A DNA stretch of 64,000 nucleotides, taken from Sinonovacula constricta (taxonomy: Eukaryota; Mollusca; Bivalvia; Cardiida; Solecurtidae). Position numbers and translations under genes: made by a program. The stretch's first letter is position 1; each line of letters starts with the position of its first letter. This document shows positions 38,813 to 50,300 of the stretch, piece by piece. The notes below the pieces were generated by a model. It searched no databases and was not told the DNA's origin. It saw only the letters and a list, made by a program, of their open reading frames with translations. The stretch is from contig CM017572.1 of assembly GCA_007844125.1 (NCBI GenBank), forward strand, positions 27,454,248-27,518,247. Direction: 5' to 3'.

Positions 38813-40217
38813 ATAAATCTGCGCCATTTTGGCCCCCGGGAGCTGAAAATTGGCACAGACCTAGGGCCCATGTGGCACAACCTGGCACGAAAAACTGTTT
38901 TGGACTAGGACTTCCGGTTCCGGTCCTAGAGGCCGCCCACGTGTCTACAGGAATGCTATGTTAGGATCCCACAAAGGGCCTAAATCTTCGCCATTTTGGC
39001 CCCTTTTTGGCCCCCGGGAGCTGAAACTTGGCACGGACCTCGGGCCGATGTGGCACAACCTGGCACCGAAAACCGTTTCGGCCTAGGCCTTCTGGTTCCG
39101 GTCGTAGAGGCCGTACACGCGTCTATAGGAATGCTATGTTAGGATTCCGCATAGGGCCTAAATTTGCGTTATTTTTTGCCCCCCGGGAGCTGAAACTTGG
39201 CACAGACCTAGGGCCCATGTTGCACAACCTGGCACGAAAAAAGTGTTTTGGACTAGGACTTCCGGTTCCGGTCATAGAAGCCGCCCACGCGTCTATAGGA
39301 ATGCTATGTTAGGGTCCAGCATAGGGCCTAAATCTGCGCCATTTTGGCCCCTTTTTTAGCTTCCGGGAGCTGAAAATTGGCTCGATCCTAGGGCCCATGT
39401 GGCACAACCTGGCACCGAAAACCGTTTCAGCCTAGGCCTTCTGGTTCCGTCCTAGAGGCCGCCCTCGCGTCTATAGGAATGCTATGTTAGGGTTCCGCAT
39501 AGGGCCTAAAGTCTGCGCCATTTTGGCCACGGGGAGCTGAAACTTGGCTCGGTCCTAGGGCCCATGTGGCACAACCTGGCACCGAAAACCGTTTCAGCCT
39601 AGGCCTTCTGGTTCCGTCCTAGAGGCCGCCCTCGCGTCTGTAGGAATGCTATGTTAGGGTTCCGCATAGGGCCTAAAGTCTGCGCCATTTTGGCCCCTTT
39701 TTTGGCCCCGGGGAGCTGAAACTTGGCTCGATCCTAGGGCCCATGTGGCACAACCTGGCACCGAAAACCGTTTCAGCCTAGGCCTTCTGGTTCCGTCCTA
39801 GAGGCCGCCCTCGCGTCTATAGGAATGCTATGTTAGGGTTCCGCATAGGGCCTAAAGTCTGCGCCATTTTGGCCCCTTTTTTGGCCCCGGGGAGCTGAAA
39901 CTTGGCTCGATCCTAGGGCCCATGTGGCACAACCTGGCACCGAAAACCGTTTCAGCCTAGGCCTTCTGGTTCCGTCCTAGAGGCCGCCCTCGCGTCTATA
40001 GGAATGCTATGTTAGGGTTCCGCATAGGGCCTAAAGTCTGCGCCATTTTGGCCCCTTTTTTGGCCCCGGGGAGCTGAAACTTGGCTCGATCCTAGGGCCC
40101 ATGTGGCACAACCTGGCACCGAAAACCGTTTCAGCCTAGGCCTTCTGGTTCCGTCCTAGAGGCCGCCCTCGCGTCTATGGGAATGCTATGTTAAGGTTCC
40201 GCATAGGGCCTAAATTT
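38813..40217 (+). repeat. Satellite B: GC-rich ~178 bp tandem repeat, 8 units
   Basis: Marked by gaatgctatg at 38951, 39129, 39299, 39477, 39644, 39823, 40002 and 40181, giving spacings of 178, 170, 178, 167, 179, 179 and 179. Shorter units lack the 'cccctttttt' piece. The last three intervals are identical and the units there almost so, while the left units are diverged. Motifs include 'ctgcgccattttggcccc', 'cctagggcccatgtggcac' and 'aggccgccctcgcgtct'. It is much GC-richer than its flanks and has many CpG. It ends abruptly at satellite C. Confidence 0.96.
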
Positions 40218-42860
40218 GCGTCTTGGCAGCAATACATATGGCATAATAACGTAATTGCAGCAATGAATAGGCATAATAACGTCATGGCAGCGATATGTAT
40301 ATCATAATAACATCATGGCAGCAATGTATATGGCATAGAAACGTCATGGCAGCAATGTATATGCCATAATGCTGTCATGGCAGCAATGGGTGTGGCATAA
40401 AAAATTCATGGCAGTAATGTGTATGGCATAATAGCATCATTGCATCAATGAATAGGGCATAACGTCATAACAGCAAAGTGCAGGGCATAATAACATCAAG
40501 ACAGCAATGTATAGGGCATAATAACGTCATGGCAGCAATGTATAGGGCATAATAATTCATTACAGCGATGTTTATGGCATAAAACGTCATGGTAGCAATG
40601 TATTTGGCATAATAACATGACAGCAATGTAAAGGGCATAATAATGTCATGGCAGCAATGTGTATGCCATAATAACGTCAAGACAGCATTGTCTATGCCAT
40701 AATAACGTCATGGCATCATTGTATAGGGCATAATAACGTCATGGCAACAATGTACAGGGCATAATAACGTCATGGCAGTAATGTGTATAGCACAATACCG
40801 TCATGGCAGCAATGTGTAAAGCATAACAACGTCATGGCAGTAATGTGTATAGCACAATACCGTCATGGCAGCAATGTGTAAAGCATAACAACGTCATGGC
40901 AGCAATGTGTATAGCATAACAACGTCATGGCAGCAATGTGTATAGCATAATAACGTCACGGCAGTAATGTGTAGGTCATAATAATTTCATGGCAGCAATG
41001 TATAGGGCATAATAACGTCACGGCAGTAATGTGTAGGTCATAATAATTTCATGGCAGCAATGTATAGGTCATAATAACGTCACGGCAGTAATGTGTAGGT
41101 CATAATAATTTCATGGCAGCAATGTATAGGGCATAATAACGTCACGGCAGTAATGTGTAGGTCATAATAATTTCATGGCAGCAATGTATAGGTCATAATA
41201 ACGTCATGGCAGCAATGTGTAAAGCATAATAACGTCATGTCAGCAATGTGTATGGCATAATAATTTCATGGCAGCAATGTATAGGTCATAATAACGTCAT
41301 GGCAGCAATGTATATAGCACAATACCGTCATGGCAGCAATGTGTATGGCATAATAAGGTCATGTCAGCAATGTATAGGTCATAATAATTTCATGGCAGCA
41401 ATGTATAGGCCATAATAACGTCACGGCAGTAATGTGTAGGTCATAATAATTTCATGGCAGCAATGTATAGGGCATAATAACGTCACGGCAGTAATGTGTA
41501 GGTCATAATAATTTCATGGCAGCAATGTATAGGTCATAATAACGTCATGGCAGCAATGTGTAAAGCATAATAACGTCATGTCAGCAATGTGTATGGCATA
41601 ATAATTTCATGGCAGCAATGTATAGGTCATAATAACGTCATGGCAGTAATGTATATAGCACAATACCCTCATGGCAGCAATGTGTAAAGCATAATAACGT
41701 CATGTCAGCAATGTGTAGGTCATAATAATTTCATGGCAGCAATGTATAGGGCATAATAACGTCACGGCAATAATGTGTAGGTCATAATAATTTCATGGCA
41801 GCAATGTATAGGGCATTATAACGTCATGGCAGTAATGTGTATAGCATAATACCGTCATTGCAGCAATTTGTATGGCATAGCAACGTCATGGCAGCAAGGC
41901 GTATGGCATAGCAACGTCATGGCAGCAATGTACGACATAATACGATCATGGCAGCAATGTAAAGGGGATAATAACGATATGGAAGCAATGTATAGGGCAT
42001 AATAACATCATGGCAGCAATGTGTATAGCATAATGACGTCATGGCAGCAATGTATAGGGCATAAAAACGTCATGGCAGCAATGTATAGGGCAAAATAACG
42101 TCATGGCAGTAATGTATAGGACATACTAACGTTATGGAAGTAATGTGTATGGCATAATAACGTCATGGCAGCAATGTATATGACATAATACCGTCATGGC
42201 ATCAATAGGTGTGGCATAATATATTCATGGCAGCAATGTGTATAGCATAATAACGTCACGACATCAATGAATGTGGCGTTATAACATCATGGCATAATAA
42301 TGTAATGGCGGCAATGTATAGGGCATAATAAAGTCATGGCAGCAATGTGTACTGCATAATAACGTCACGACACCAATGAATGTGGCGTTATAACATCATG
42401 GCATGATAATGTAATGGCAGCAATGTATAGGGCATAATAAAGTCATGACAGCAATGTGTATAGCATAATTACGTCATGACAGCAATGTGTATGGCATTGC
42501 AACGTCATGGCAGCAATGTAATATGCCATAATACCGTCATGGCAGCAACGGCTGTGGCACAAAAAATTCATGGCAGCAATGTGTATGGCATAATACCATC
42601 ATGGCATTAATGAATAGGGCATAACGTCATGACAACAATGTATAGGGCATAATAACGTCATAACAGCATTGTACAGGGCATAATAACGTCATGACAGCAA
42701 TGTATAGGGCATAATAACGTCATGACAACAATGTATAGGACATAATAACGTCATGAACACAATGTATAGGGCATAATTACGACATCACAACAATCTATAG
42801 GGCATAATAACGTCATTACAGCAATGTATAGGACATAATAACGTCATGACAGCAATGTAT
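40218..42860 (+). repeat. Satellite C: 31 bp tandem repeat, ~85 units
   Basis: Unit: gtcatggcagcaatgta / tagggcataataac. There are variants 'gtgtaggtcat', 'gtgtaaagcat' and 'aatttcatgg'. From about 40960 to 41820 the variants alternate as a 62-bp dimer and in longer blocks, a higher-order arrangement. Most units contain aacgtca, a CRE half-site-like motif; a full TGACGTCA occurs near 42034. No coding potential. Confidence 0.96.
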
Positions 42861-42939
42861 TTAAGTTTATATAAATTTTCCACACCCAAAATAACCCCCT
42901 GACATGATGAAGACATATAGAATCAATCATGTATGACAA

Positions 42940-42997
42940 AAATAAATACGAAGAAGAAAAGAAGAAGAACAAGAAACACGCTATGGAAGAAATAAAT

Positions 42998-43032
<35 letters not shown>

Positions 43033-43045
43033 GAAAGAAAGAAAA
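42940..43045 (+). repeat. GAAA/GAA microsatellite
   Basis: Purine-only run made of gaaa and gaa steps, e.g. gaaagaaagaaagaaac near 43005. Confidence 0.9.
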
Positions 43046-43104
43046 TTGTCACAGGTGCCCGAGAAAAGAGAGCTGTGTTTAATAGCTTAGTTCACCTATA
43101 GATC

Positions 43105-43167
43105 TGGGACGACTGTCGTCTAGCTGATTTGCGGTGCGCCAGTGGTCCTAGCCAGACATTTGCAAGC
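43105..43167 (+). repeat. SINE family B, 3' fragment
   Basis: 'tctagctgatttgcggtgcg' and 'ccagtggtcctagccagaca' match the body of family B; head and tail missing. It runs into the poly-G tract. Confidence 0.7.
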
Positions 43168-43191
43168 GGGGGGGGGGGGGGGGGGGGGGGG
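43168..43191 (+). repeat. Poly-G tract, 24 G
   Basis: Uninterrupted G run at the broken end of a SINE B fragment; could form G-quadruplex. The exact length is likely uncertain in the assembly. Confidence 0.9.
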
Positions 43192-43445
43192 TAGTCCTGA
43201 TTAACAAATGTTGTCCTGATGCCGCCATGAAACCAATATATATTTACAAGTAAATAAAAATATCAGGAACTACTTTTTTTATTTGAAAATACTCCTACCA
43301 TTTTTTCTACCACATGTTCTTGTATTAAATGCGGCCAAGAAGTTATATGTTACTGTTATATATTTTAAATCTTTATAAATTTATATACCGTGCATGTTAG
43401 TATCTGACAGTTTCGCAATTTGTGTACGGTTTAAGAGCGCATTAA

Positions 43446-43692
43446 TGGGATGGGATTAGCGACATTTCTATCATTATACCACAGGGGCACTTATGAGGTG
43501 CCCAGATACTGAACCCGGCCAGTCCATTATACTGACACCGACGAGTCAGGTGTAATGTCCCCTTAGCCCCGAGCGTTAGGAGGGTAGCCACTACTACCAA
43601 CTTGAAAGTCTTTGGTTTAACCCGGCCAGGGTTTGAACCCACGACCTCCCGATCCGCAAGCCGACGCTCTACCACCTGAACTATTTGCGCAT
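43446..43692 (-). repeat. SINE family C copy 1
   Basis: On the minus strand: head 'caaatagttcaggtggtaga' with B-box 'gggttcaaaccctgg', body 'ccaaagactttcaagttggt', 'gtcggtgtcagtataatgga' and 'gtgcccctgtgg', end 'ctaatcccatccc'. Same order as 52563-52838. The frames reading [20 protein letters not shown] or similar are typical translations of this tRNA-like head, not a gene. Confidence 0.9.
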
Positions 43693-45889
43693 GAATGTAT
43701 TATACATTTAAAAGCGTAAAAGGGAGATAACATTGATTTAAATCTGAACATTGCAATTCGAGTTGTCTCCCTTAAAACAAGTGCTAACACACAAATATAA
43801 ATAGACAATTCCGACACTTTCGGTCGGATCATGGTAGAGAATATATAATATTAACACAAAAACCTATACTACAGATGTACATGTGCACGCCTGGGTCCCG
43901 GGCCAGTTAAACCATTGTTGTTTTTACATTCATATATGGTTTAGATATTCAATTATACATTGTTATCCCTTAGTGAGTATTTAAAATGTCTTTATTGTGT
44001 TCAGACGTTTATCCTGTTGTGTCGTATACCAGGTATGTTTAGAGATGAGGTTATTGATCTATGCCGAAAAATATAAGAATATTTAAGAATATGATAGAGG
44101 CGGCACGGTAAAACCAAGTAACTGGTGACAATATAATAATAATGTCATTTAAATGTGTTGTTTTTAACAGACATCGGGAAGATTAAGTGGATTTCCTAGT
44201 GTGAAAAAGGAGCAGAGATTCCGTAAATGGACAACGCGATCACTTAGAAATGGGGTTGACAGTATATCGTAAAATCTCAATATATAGCAATTTCATTTAT
44301 TTGTATCACATTGCAATAATGTGTTTTCAAATATCTCAATATTTCGGGCTTAAGCTGGATCTATACCAGTTTAAACAGCAAGTATATGAAACACGCGTTT
44401 CGCAAGGGAGTCCTGTATATGTTAAACTATAAGCACTTTGACTTATGCAAAAATATTGATTGAGAATGTAAATATTTCAGCCGCATCAGTATATAACAAA
44501 TTTATTTAGTGGTGTCTAACCTTTAAGTGTCATTTTCAGAAGAGCAATATAAAGACTACAGTATGAGTTTATGTAGAATTTATGCCCAGATTCCCCCAAA
44601 ACAGGCATAATATATTGGTAGATGTATTTTATATAGGCGAACTGTCGGATACCACCACTAAAAACAACTAAAAAGTTAGTTTATTTGTCCAGTCTTATCG
44701 TGGGGTGTGAGAGTGGGGTGTGGGTTGGTGTGAGGATGTTGGGAGCTTGTGGATGAGAGTGTGGACTGGAGTGAGAGTACAAATAGGGGTGTTTTACTTT
44801 ATTTTGAAACTACCAGAAAAGCGAAAATAATTATGTTTTAAATTGTGTTACTAAAATGAAAAGAATAAAAGAAATTAAATTCGAAAATCTGAAAAGTACC
44901 ATGATATATACTCTACACTCCCACCCACACTACCTCCACCCCCCCCCCCCCACCCCACCCCCCACGACACATGTCAAATTCGTTCTTTGCCCCCCTCCCC
45001 TCCACCCTCACCATCCCCACACCCAACACTTCCCACCCCAGCTGAAAATTTCTGGACCGGGCCTGCAAATACTATATAGTCGTCAATATACCGAAACGTC
45101 TGAACCATTTAATATACAAGAAAAATCGTTGATGCGAAGCATCAAAGGCGACGCATAAACTTGAACAGAAAAACAGGTTAAGGCAATATGGGCACAATTA
45201 ACAAAGGCATATTTGAAAAATTTCAGTATACTATAAAAAAAATCTCGAGAAAAGGTATGTATAACGTAGGCCTTTTCCTGAGACCATATACTGGTTTAAA
45301 ACAAAATAAAAGCAAAAACCGACACCATTTAATAGGTTTTCCGAGATGGTACATATATAGAAAAAAAGGTTGCTAAAATTGTTATAAATAACAATGAAAC
45401 TAAAGTGTGCAAGCAGAAATTGAACATGTGCAGCAGCTTCACATTACACAAATAATTGTTGTTCAGAAAGTATTTTCTGGAACATAGTATTATGTATAAA
45501 AAGAACAATGTTTAATTTTTCCTTAACTTAACATACTTCTCACATTTAAAGTGAAATGAGAGAAACAGTAAAGACAAAACGATCTCGTATGTCCTTAATC
45601 CCGATGGAACTAATGTTGTAACAAAGCAATAATATCGCCTGAATATGTGCTACTGTGGTTTACAATTACACACTGAGCTGACTTTAAGAATACAACTTAA
45701 CAAAAGTTGCGGTCATGTGAAAGGTAGTTTGTCATTCAACAAAGGAAAGAAATACTACAAAAAAAAACTAATCTTATTGTCCAAGATGGCTATAACTTTC
45801 TAGTAAATTTGGGTGTAAGGACGTAATCATTAGACCGAACATATTCAGTTTGTGCAAGATGTTCGTGTAATAAAAGTTTTGACAGGGAA
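43693..45889. other. Intergenic DNA, no supported gene
   Basis: Contains a GT-rich tract (44699-44770) and a C-rich tract (44938-45050, poly-C with CCAC steps). Open frames of 60-100 codons at 44250, 44856 and 45188 have no family motifs; the second is a product of the C-rich tract. Confidence 0.5.
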
Positions 45890-46330
45890 TAAATCTTATG
45901 TCAGGTCAAAGGTTTGAACCCAGAACCCTCTGATCCCTAGTCCATAAACTTACACTTTTGACCAAGAACACTTTAACTATGTTATAAATGCTTTCTTGGT
46001 GTGTTTCAAACGTTGTTTTTTATGATCATCCAAATCGTAAATAAGATTTTTGTTAAACTTGTCATAACGGGTCTAAGGTTTGAATTCGGAACCATCTGAT
46101 CCCGAGTCTATAACGTTATTCTATTGACCAAGAACAATCTAGACGTATGATAAATGTTTTATTGATGTGTTGAGCGTTTCTCTTATGCAAGTGAATTAAA
46201 CATCCGAATTTTTAACAAGATCCTTTCGAAAACTCGTCGTGACGAGGCTAGGGATTGAATTTGAAACCCTCCGATCCATAGTCCCAAAACATGATCAACT
46301 GAGCACAAAGACCTCAGAAATGCTATAAAT
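45890..46330 (-). repeat. Three diverged tandem copies of a tRNA-like repeat
   Basis: Near 45905, 46075 and 46245 a phrase of the type 'ggtttgaacccagaaccctctgatcc' (an inverted B-box) is followed each time by 'gaccaagaaca'-like sequence and 'gttataaatg'-like sequence. Spacing is about 165-170 bp. Confidence 0.6.
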
Positions 46331-46559
46331 TCATTCCTGCACTCTGGCAGCACTATCTATAGATAGTTTCCATGTGATGTCATCGGCACTGATAAGACAG
46401 TTTAAGACAGTTTAAGGCAGCCATCTTTGAAGGCAGAAGCTGATGCAGGCCGAAATCTGGAAATATGTGCTGTACTAAACTCACCACTGGGTTGAGATTT
46501 TTCAGTCTATTTTACTGAATTTTATATCAAATTTAACAGCTTTTATGAAGTATTTTAAA

Positions 46560-47063
46560 TATCAAAACTATATTTTGATACTTCAAAAGGTAGAAAAAAA
46601 TGCAACCAAAAAAGTTACACTGTTAATTTTGTTTAAGGAAGAGCCAATAATTTTATTTATTTCTGTGTATAAATTCTTTGTGCATTTATCAATTTAAAAA
46701 AAATATAGCATTCTAAAAATATGAATTTCAAGAGCTTTCCAATGGTGTATAGCTTTTAATTTTTGGACCCCAAATGAAGAAATGACAAGAAAAGAAAATT
46801 TACACTTCTATGCAATTCATCTGAAAATCCATAGAAGTTGCCATCAGAGATGGTTGCCAAGATCAGGGATCTTCAATGATGTGGAAACTATATATTACGA
46901 AGAACATCAACGATATTGTTTTACATTTTGCACGCACAACAATCAGAACAAAACCCCTTTTCGCGAAACTCCTTTTCGCTATTTAACTCCTTTCCGCACT
47001 TTAGTCATACCCTTGAAACGCTTGCAGAATACGTCTCGGTGAGTCGGATGAACACTTGGCAAT
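46560..47063 (+). promoter_or_regulatory. Upstream region and 5' UTR of ATP13A1
   Basis: No TATA box in good position. A repeated 'ctccttttcgc'/'cccctttt' stretch lies at 46950-47000. The transcription start cannot be fixed from sequence. Confidence 0.35.
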
Positions 47064-47086
47064 ATGGCGTCGTCCGCACTCAATGA
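47048..47086 (+). promoter_or_regulatory. Short upstream ORF overlapping the ATP13A1 start
   Basis: ATG at 47048-47050 opens 12 codons ([12 protein letters not shown]) and stops at TGA 47084-47086, in a different frame from the main ATG at 47064. Context of the upstream ATG (cggATGa) is weaker than that of the main one (aatATGG), so leaky scanning is expected. Confidence 0.55.
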
Positions 47087-47321
47087 GGAGATCCAATATG
47101 TTTCCTATTATAATATCCGTCATATATTGTTCCATGGTTATATCGGACCATTCATCCTCATTTATATCACTTGGTTTTATAGCTGGATGTTTATTTATGG
47201 CACAGAAAATTACTTCGAGGCGGGGTTAATAGCGCTGGCTGTTATCGGCTTGCTACAAATATTGACGTCACTATTTTGTTTGTGGTCCGTCGATATACGG
47301 TGCATTCTCACGTGCTCAAAG
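47064..47321 (+). CDS. ATP13A1: ATP13A1 exon 1
   Basis: Residues 1-86, from [10 protein letters not shown] to CILTCSK. Encodes two hydrophobic segments ([19 protein letters not shown] and [20 protein letters not shown]), the extra N-terminal hairpin of P5-ATPases. Ends AAG|GTTTGT, phase 0. Confidence 0.93.
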
Positions 47322-50300
47322 GTTTGTTTTATTTAGTAAAAGATCTAATCAACGATCTCTCAATTAAAGGGAGATACTTCAAACTTTAATTAGGTAAAGC
47401 GCGGCCTTATTCTTATAGCATATTTGTACCTCCTAACATAATATGAACTTGGACACTACCTAATTCAAGTTTGTTTTTAATAAAATGTTCAAGATAAATC
47501 ATTTGACTTTATTATCTGAGAAAACACATGTGATTTAATTATCAAATTAAAGTAAATCTAGGAGGAGAAAAATCCTATCCCTAACTAGGATCATATCTAT
47601 CTATCCCTTTATACTGCTTGATTCCCCTTTCATGTATTACTAGCAGGTGTGCGTCAGTGCAAGGATAATAGTTAAATGACGAGAAGACGTCAAAGAAAAT
47701 GAGCGGGTGAAATAGTTAAAAGACTTAAAAGCAGGATAAAAACAGTGTTTTGCCATCTAATGTTTAATGTTTACGTTGTTCAAGGCCTGTCTGAAATGAT
47801 CAGGCTGAAGAACGATGGGGGATGATAGTTGGTTCCATAATATGAAGGTCTGGAGGAAAAAAGAATATTTAAAAGTATTTGTATTGGTGTAAACCTGTCT
47901 GTATGTTAAGGAATGCATATGCCTGATTCTTCTCAATGGCTGTTCAAGGTAGGGTAGGACAATTAAAAACATACATAACCTATCTGAGGTTCTCCTAGTT
48001 TCTAAATCATAACTCAGTTCTGTAGGCAGACACTCAACCATGTTGCAAAAGGGTAAACCTAGCAGCAAGGCTGTTGAAAATGCCTACATACACTACACTT
48101 CTCCCCCTTTAATTTTCAGAGAAATTAAACTCCGGAATGACCATTCAAATACTAATTTGAGTTCATCAAACTCTTCTGATACCATTAAAGTAAATCTCGT
48201 CGGAGAAAAATCCTGTCACTTACTGGGATCAAACCCAGGACATTCACCTCTGTAGTCAAACATTCAAACATGTTGCTAAAGGATTAACCCAACAACAATA
48301 AGAATATATGACAAAGTCCTGTGAGCACTGCAACATATGCCAAAATTTGAATAGGCAGAGAATAAAGGTATTCACATGGAAGGCAAATATAAAAATAAGA
48401 ACAAATCAGTGATGAGCCATTTAACATTAAACAAAAAGAGAAAACCCAACAGTTACTGCCTTGGAACAGTCGGTCGGCAATAGGGACCAACTTGGGTGCT
48501 TAAACCAGTTTTACAGAGCTCTAACCCTTTTTTTGTTTTTTTAAATTTTAACCCATTTGAAGATCTGTATGGTAGAATAGCTAAAACTGTGCTGGTGAGA
48601 ATTTTTATATGTCAGTCTCAGACATTCCACTGATTGTCTCTATAGTGCATTTTAGTGTATCAAAAATGACAAAAAATATGACGGGAGGTTTGTGTGATTC
48701 TGTGTGTCATGCACTTAATCTATGAACTGTGACCAATTTGTTTAAACAACCTTTGTTTTATGTTTTAGGTAAAGGAGCCATTATCAGCTTCGTGGGTGAA
48801 GGTTGTCCCGTTGCCTAACAATGGCTTTACAGAACTCGTCAGACTGCAGAGAGTTAAGGTGTGTTATTTTTAATTTGCAATATTTACAAAAGAAGAGGCG
48901 ATAAAGTCCAAGAATTCCAACTAAAAGGACCTACCTACTGTCCTGAATACCTTGGATATTAATTAACAAGGGAGACAATTTCCATTGTACCAATGTACCC
49001 CATTGTTAAGACTTATGATTATTCTGGATCATTTTTGAAAATGGGGATGGGATTTTCTGGCATTTTTGCATCAGAGCATCATTTCTACTAGTGTAATTGT
49101 AACTATTTTGAAGGTGAAGCTTTATTGGTGACGCGCTGGAGCGCAAAGCCTATATATGGAATGCTCACTGAAATTTGCCCATGGGGAAAGTTTGTTTTGC
49201 AGACTTTCTAAACCTGCTAAGATATGGGTCCAAATTCTGTAAACGGCGATCTATTTTATTTATTTATGTTTATATGTAGTTATTTTTGTGTGTCTGTAAC
49301 TTTCAAATTAACTTTGAAAATAAACAATTAGAAAAAACATACTACGCTCGGGACAAATATCTGAACAATACTTATTTGTATTATGCCAACCTGCTGCACG
49401 TGCACTTTCTGCTTGTGCACTTTAGTTTTTAAGTTAATTATAATAAATTTTCTACATATGTAACATCTGAAAACCTATTAAATGCTGTCAGATTTTGCTT
49501 TTTATTTTGTTTTAAACCATTCTATGGTCTTAGAAATATAAGTTATACATACTTTATACGGGATTTATAGTATACTGAAAACTTTCAAATAAAAACCATA
49601 ACTTTTCAAATGTCTTTATTACTTGCTCACCTATTGGTTTAATCACTACCTCTTCCACTTTTTTGCGTCACCTTTGATACTTTGCATCAACAACTTTTTC
49701 TTGTTTCCAACTGTGATGGTCGTTTAAGATGTGGTATTGGGATTTGCCGGCTTTTTGCCGATAATGTGCAGCGACATTTCTATAAGGTGCCCAGGGACTG
49801 AACCCGGCCGGCCCATTATACTGGCACCGACGGGTCAGGCGTAATGCTGTCCCCTTAGCCCCGAGCGTTATGAGGGAAGACACTACTACCAATTTTAAAG
49901 TCTTTGGTTTGATCTGGCCAGGGTTTGAACCCGCGACCTCCTGATCCGCAAGCCAACGCTCTGCTAACTGAGGTTTTGCGGCCGGTTAAAAAATGGGGAT
50001 GGAGTCTGGGGTCCTTGAAGAGGGAAAAATTTTGTGGCATTCTATTAAAAATTGGGGAAAACTTCCCTTTTTATTTGCTGTCATTACATCTTGTTTGCTT
50101 ATTAAAAGGCAAGCTCTCTCTTTATCTTGTTCTTGAGCTTGTCCACTTGATTGTCTTAATGCAGTTACAATCATACTCAAGCCACCGCTGACAATAAATG
50201 AGCAAATGTTTTTCTGTTCAATCTACTAGCAGCAACAGCTCAGGTGGTAGAGCATCGGCGTGACTTCCTGACCTTAAAAATCTTGGCGTACGCTGATAAC

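Noticed and set aside
40465..40680. 71-codon minus-strand frame rich in CH and YY
   Set aside because: Translation of the 31-bp satellite; 93 bp is three units, so a frame can persist briefly.
43442..43832. Frames reading [21 protein letters not shown] and similar
   Set aside because: Well-known translation pattern of tRNA-derived SINE heads, also present at 49855 and 52505.
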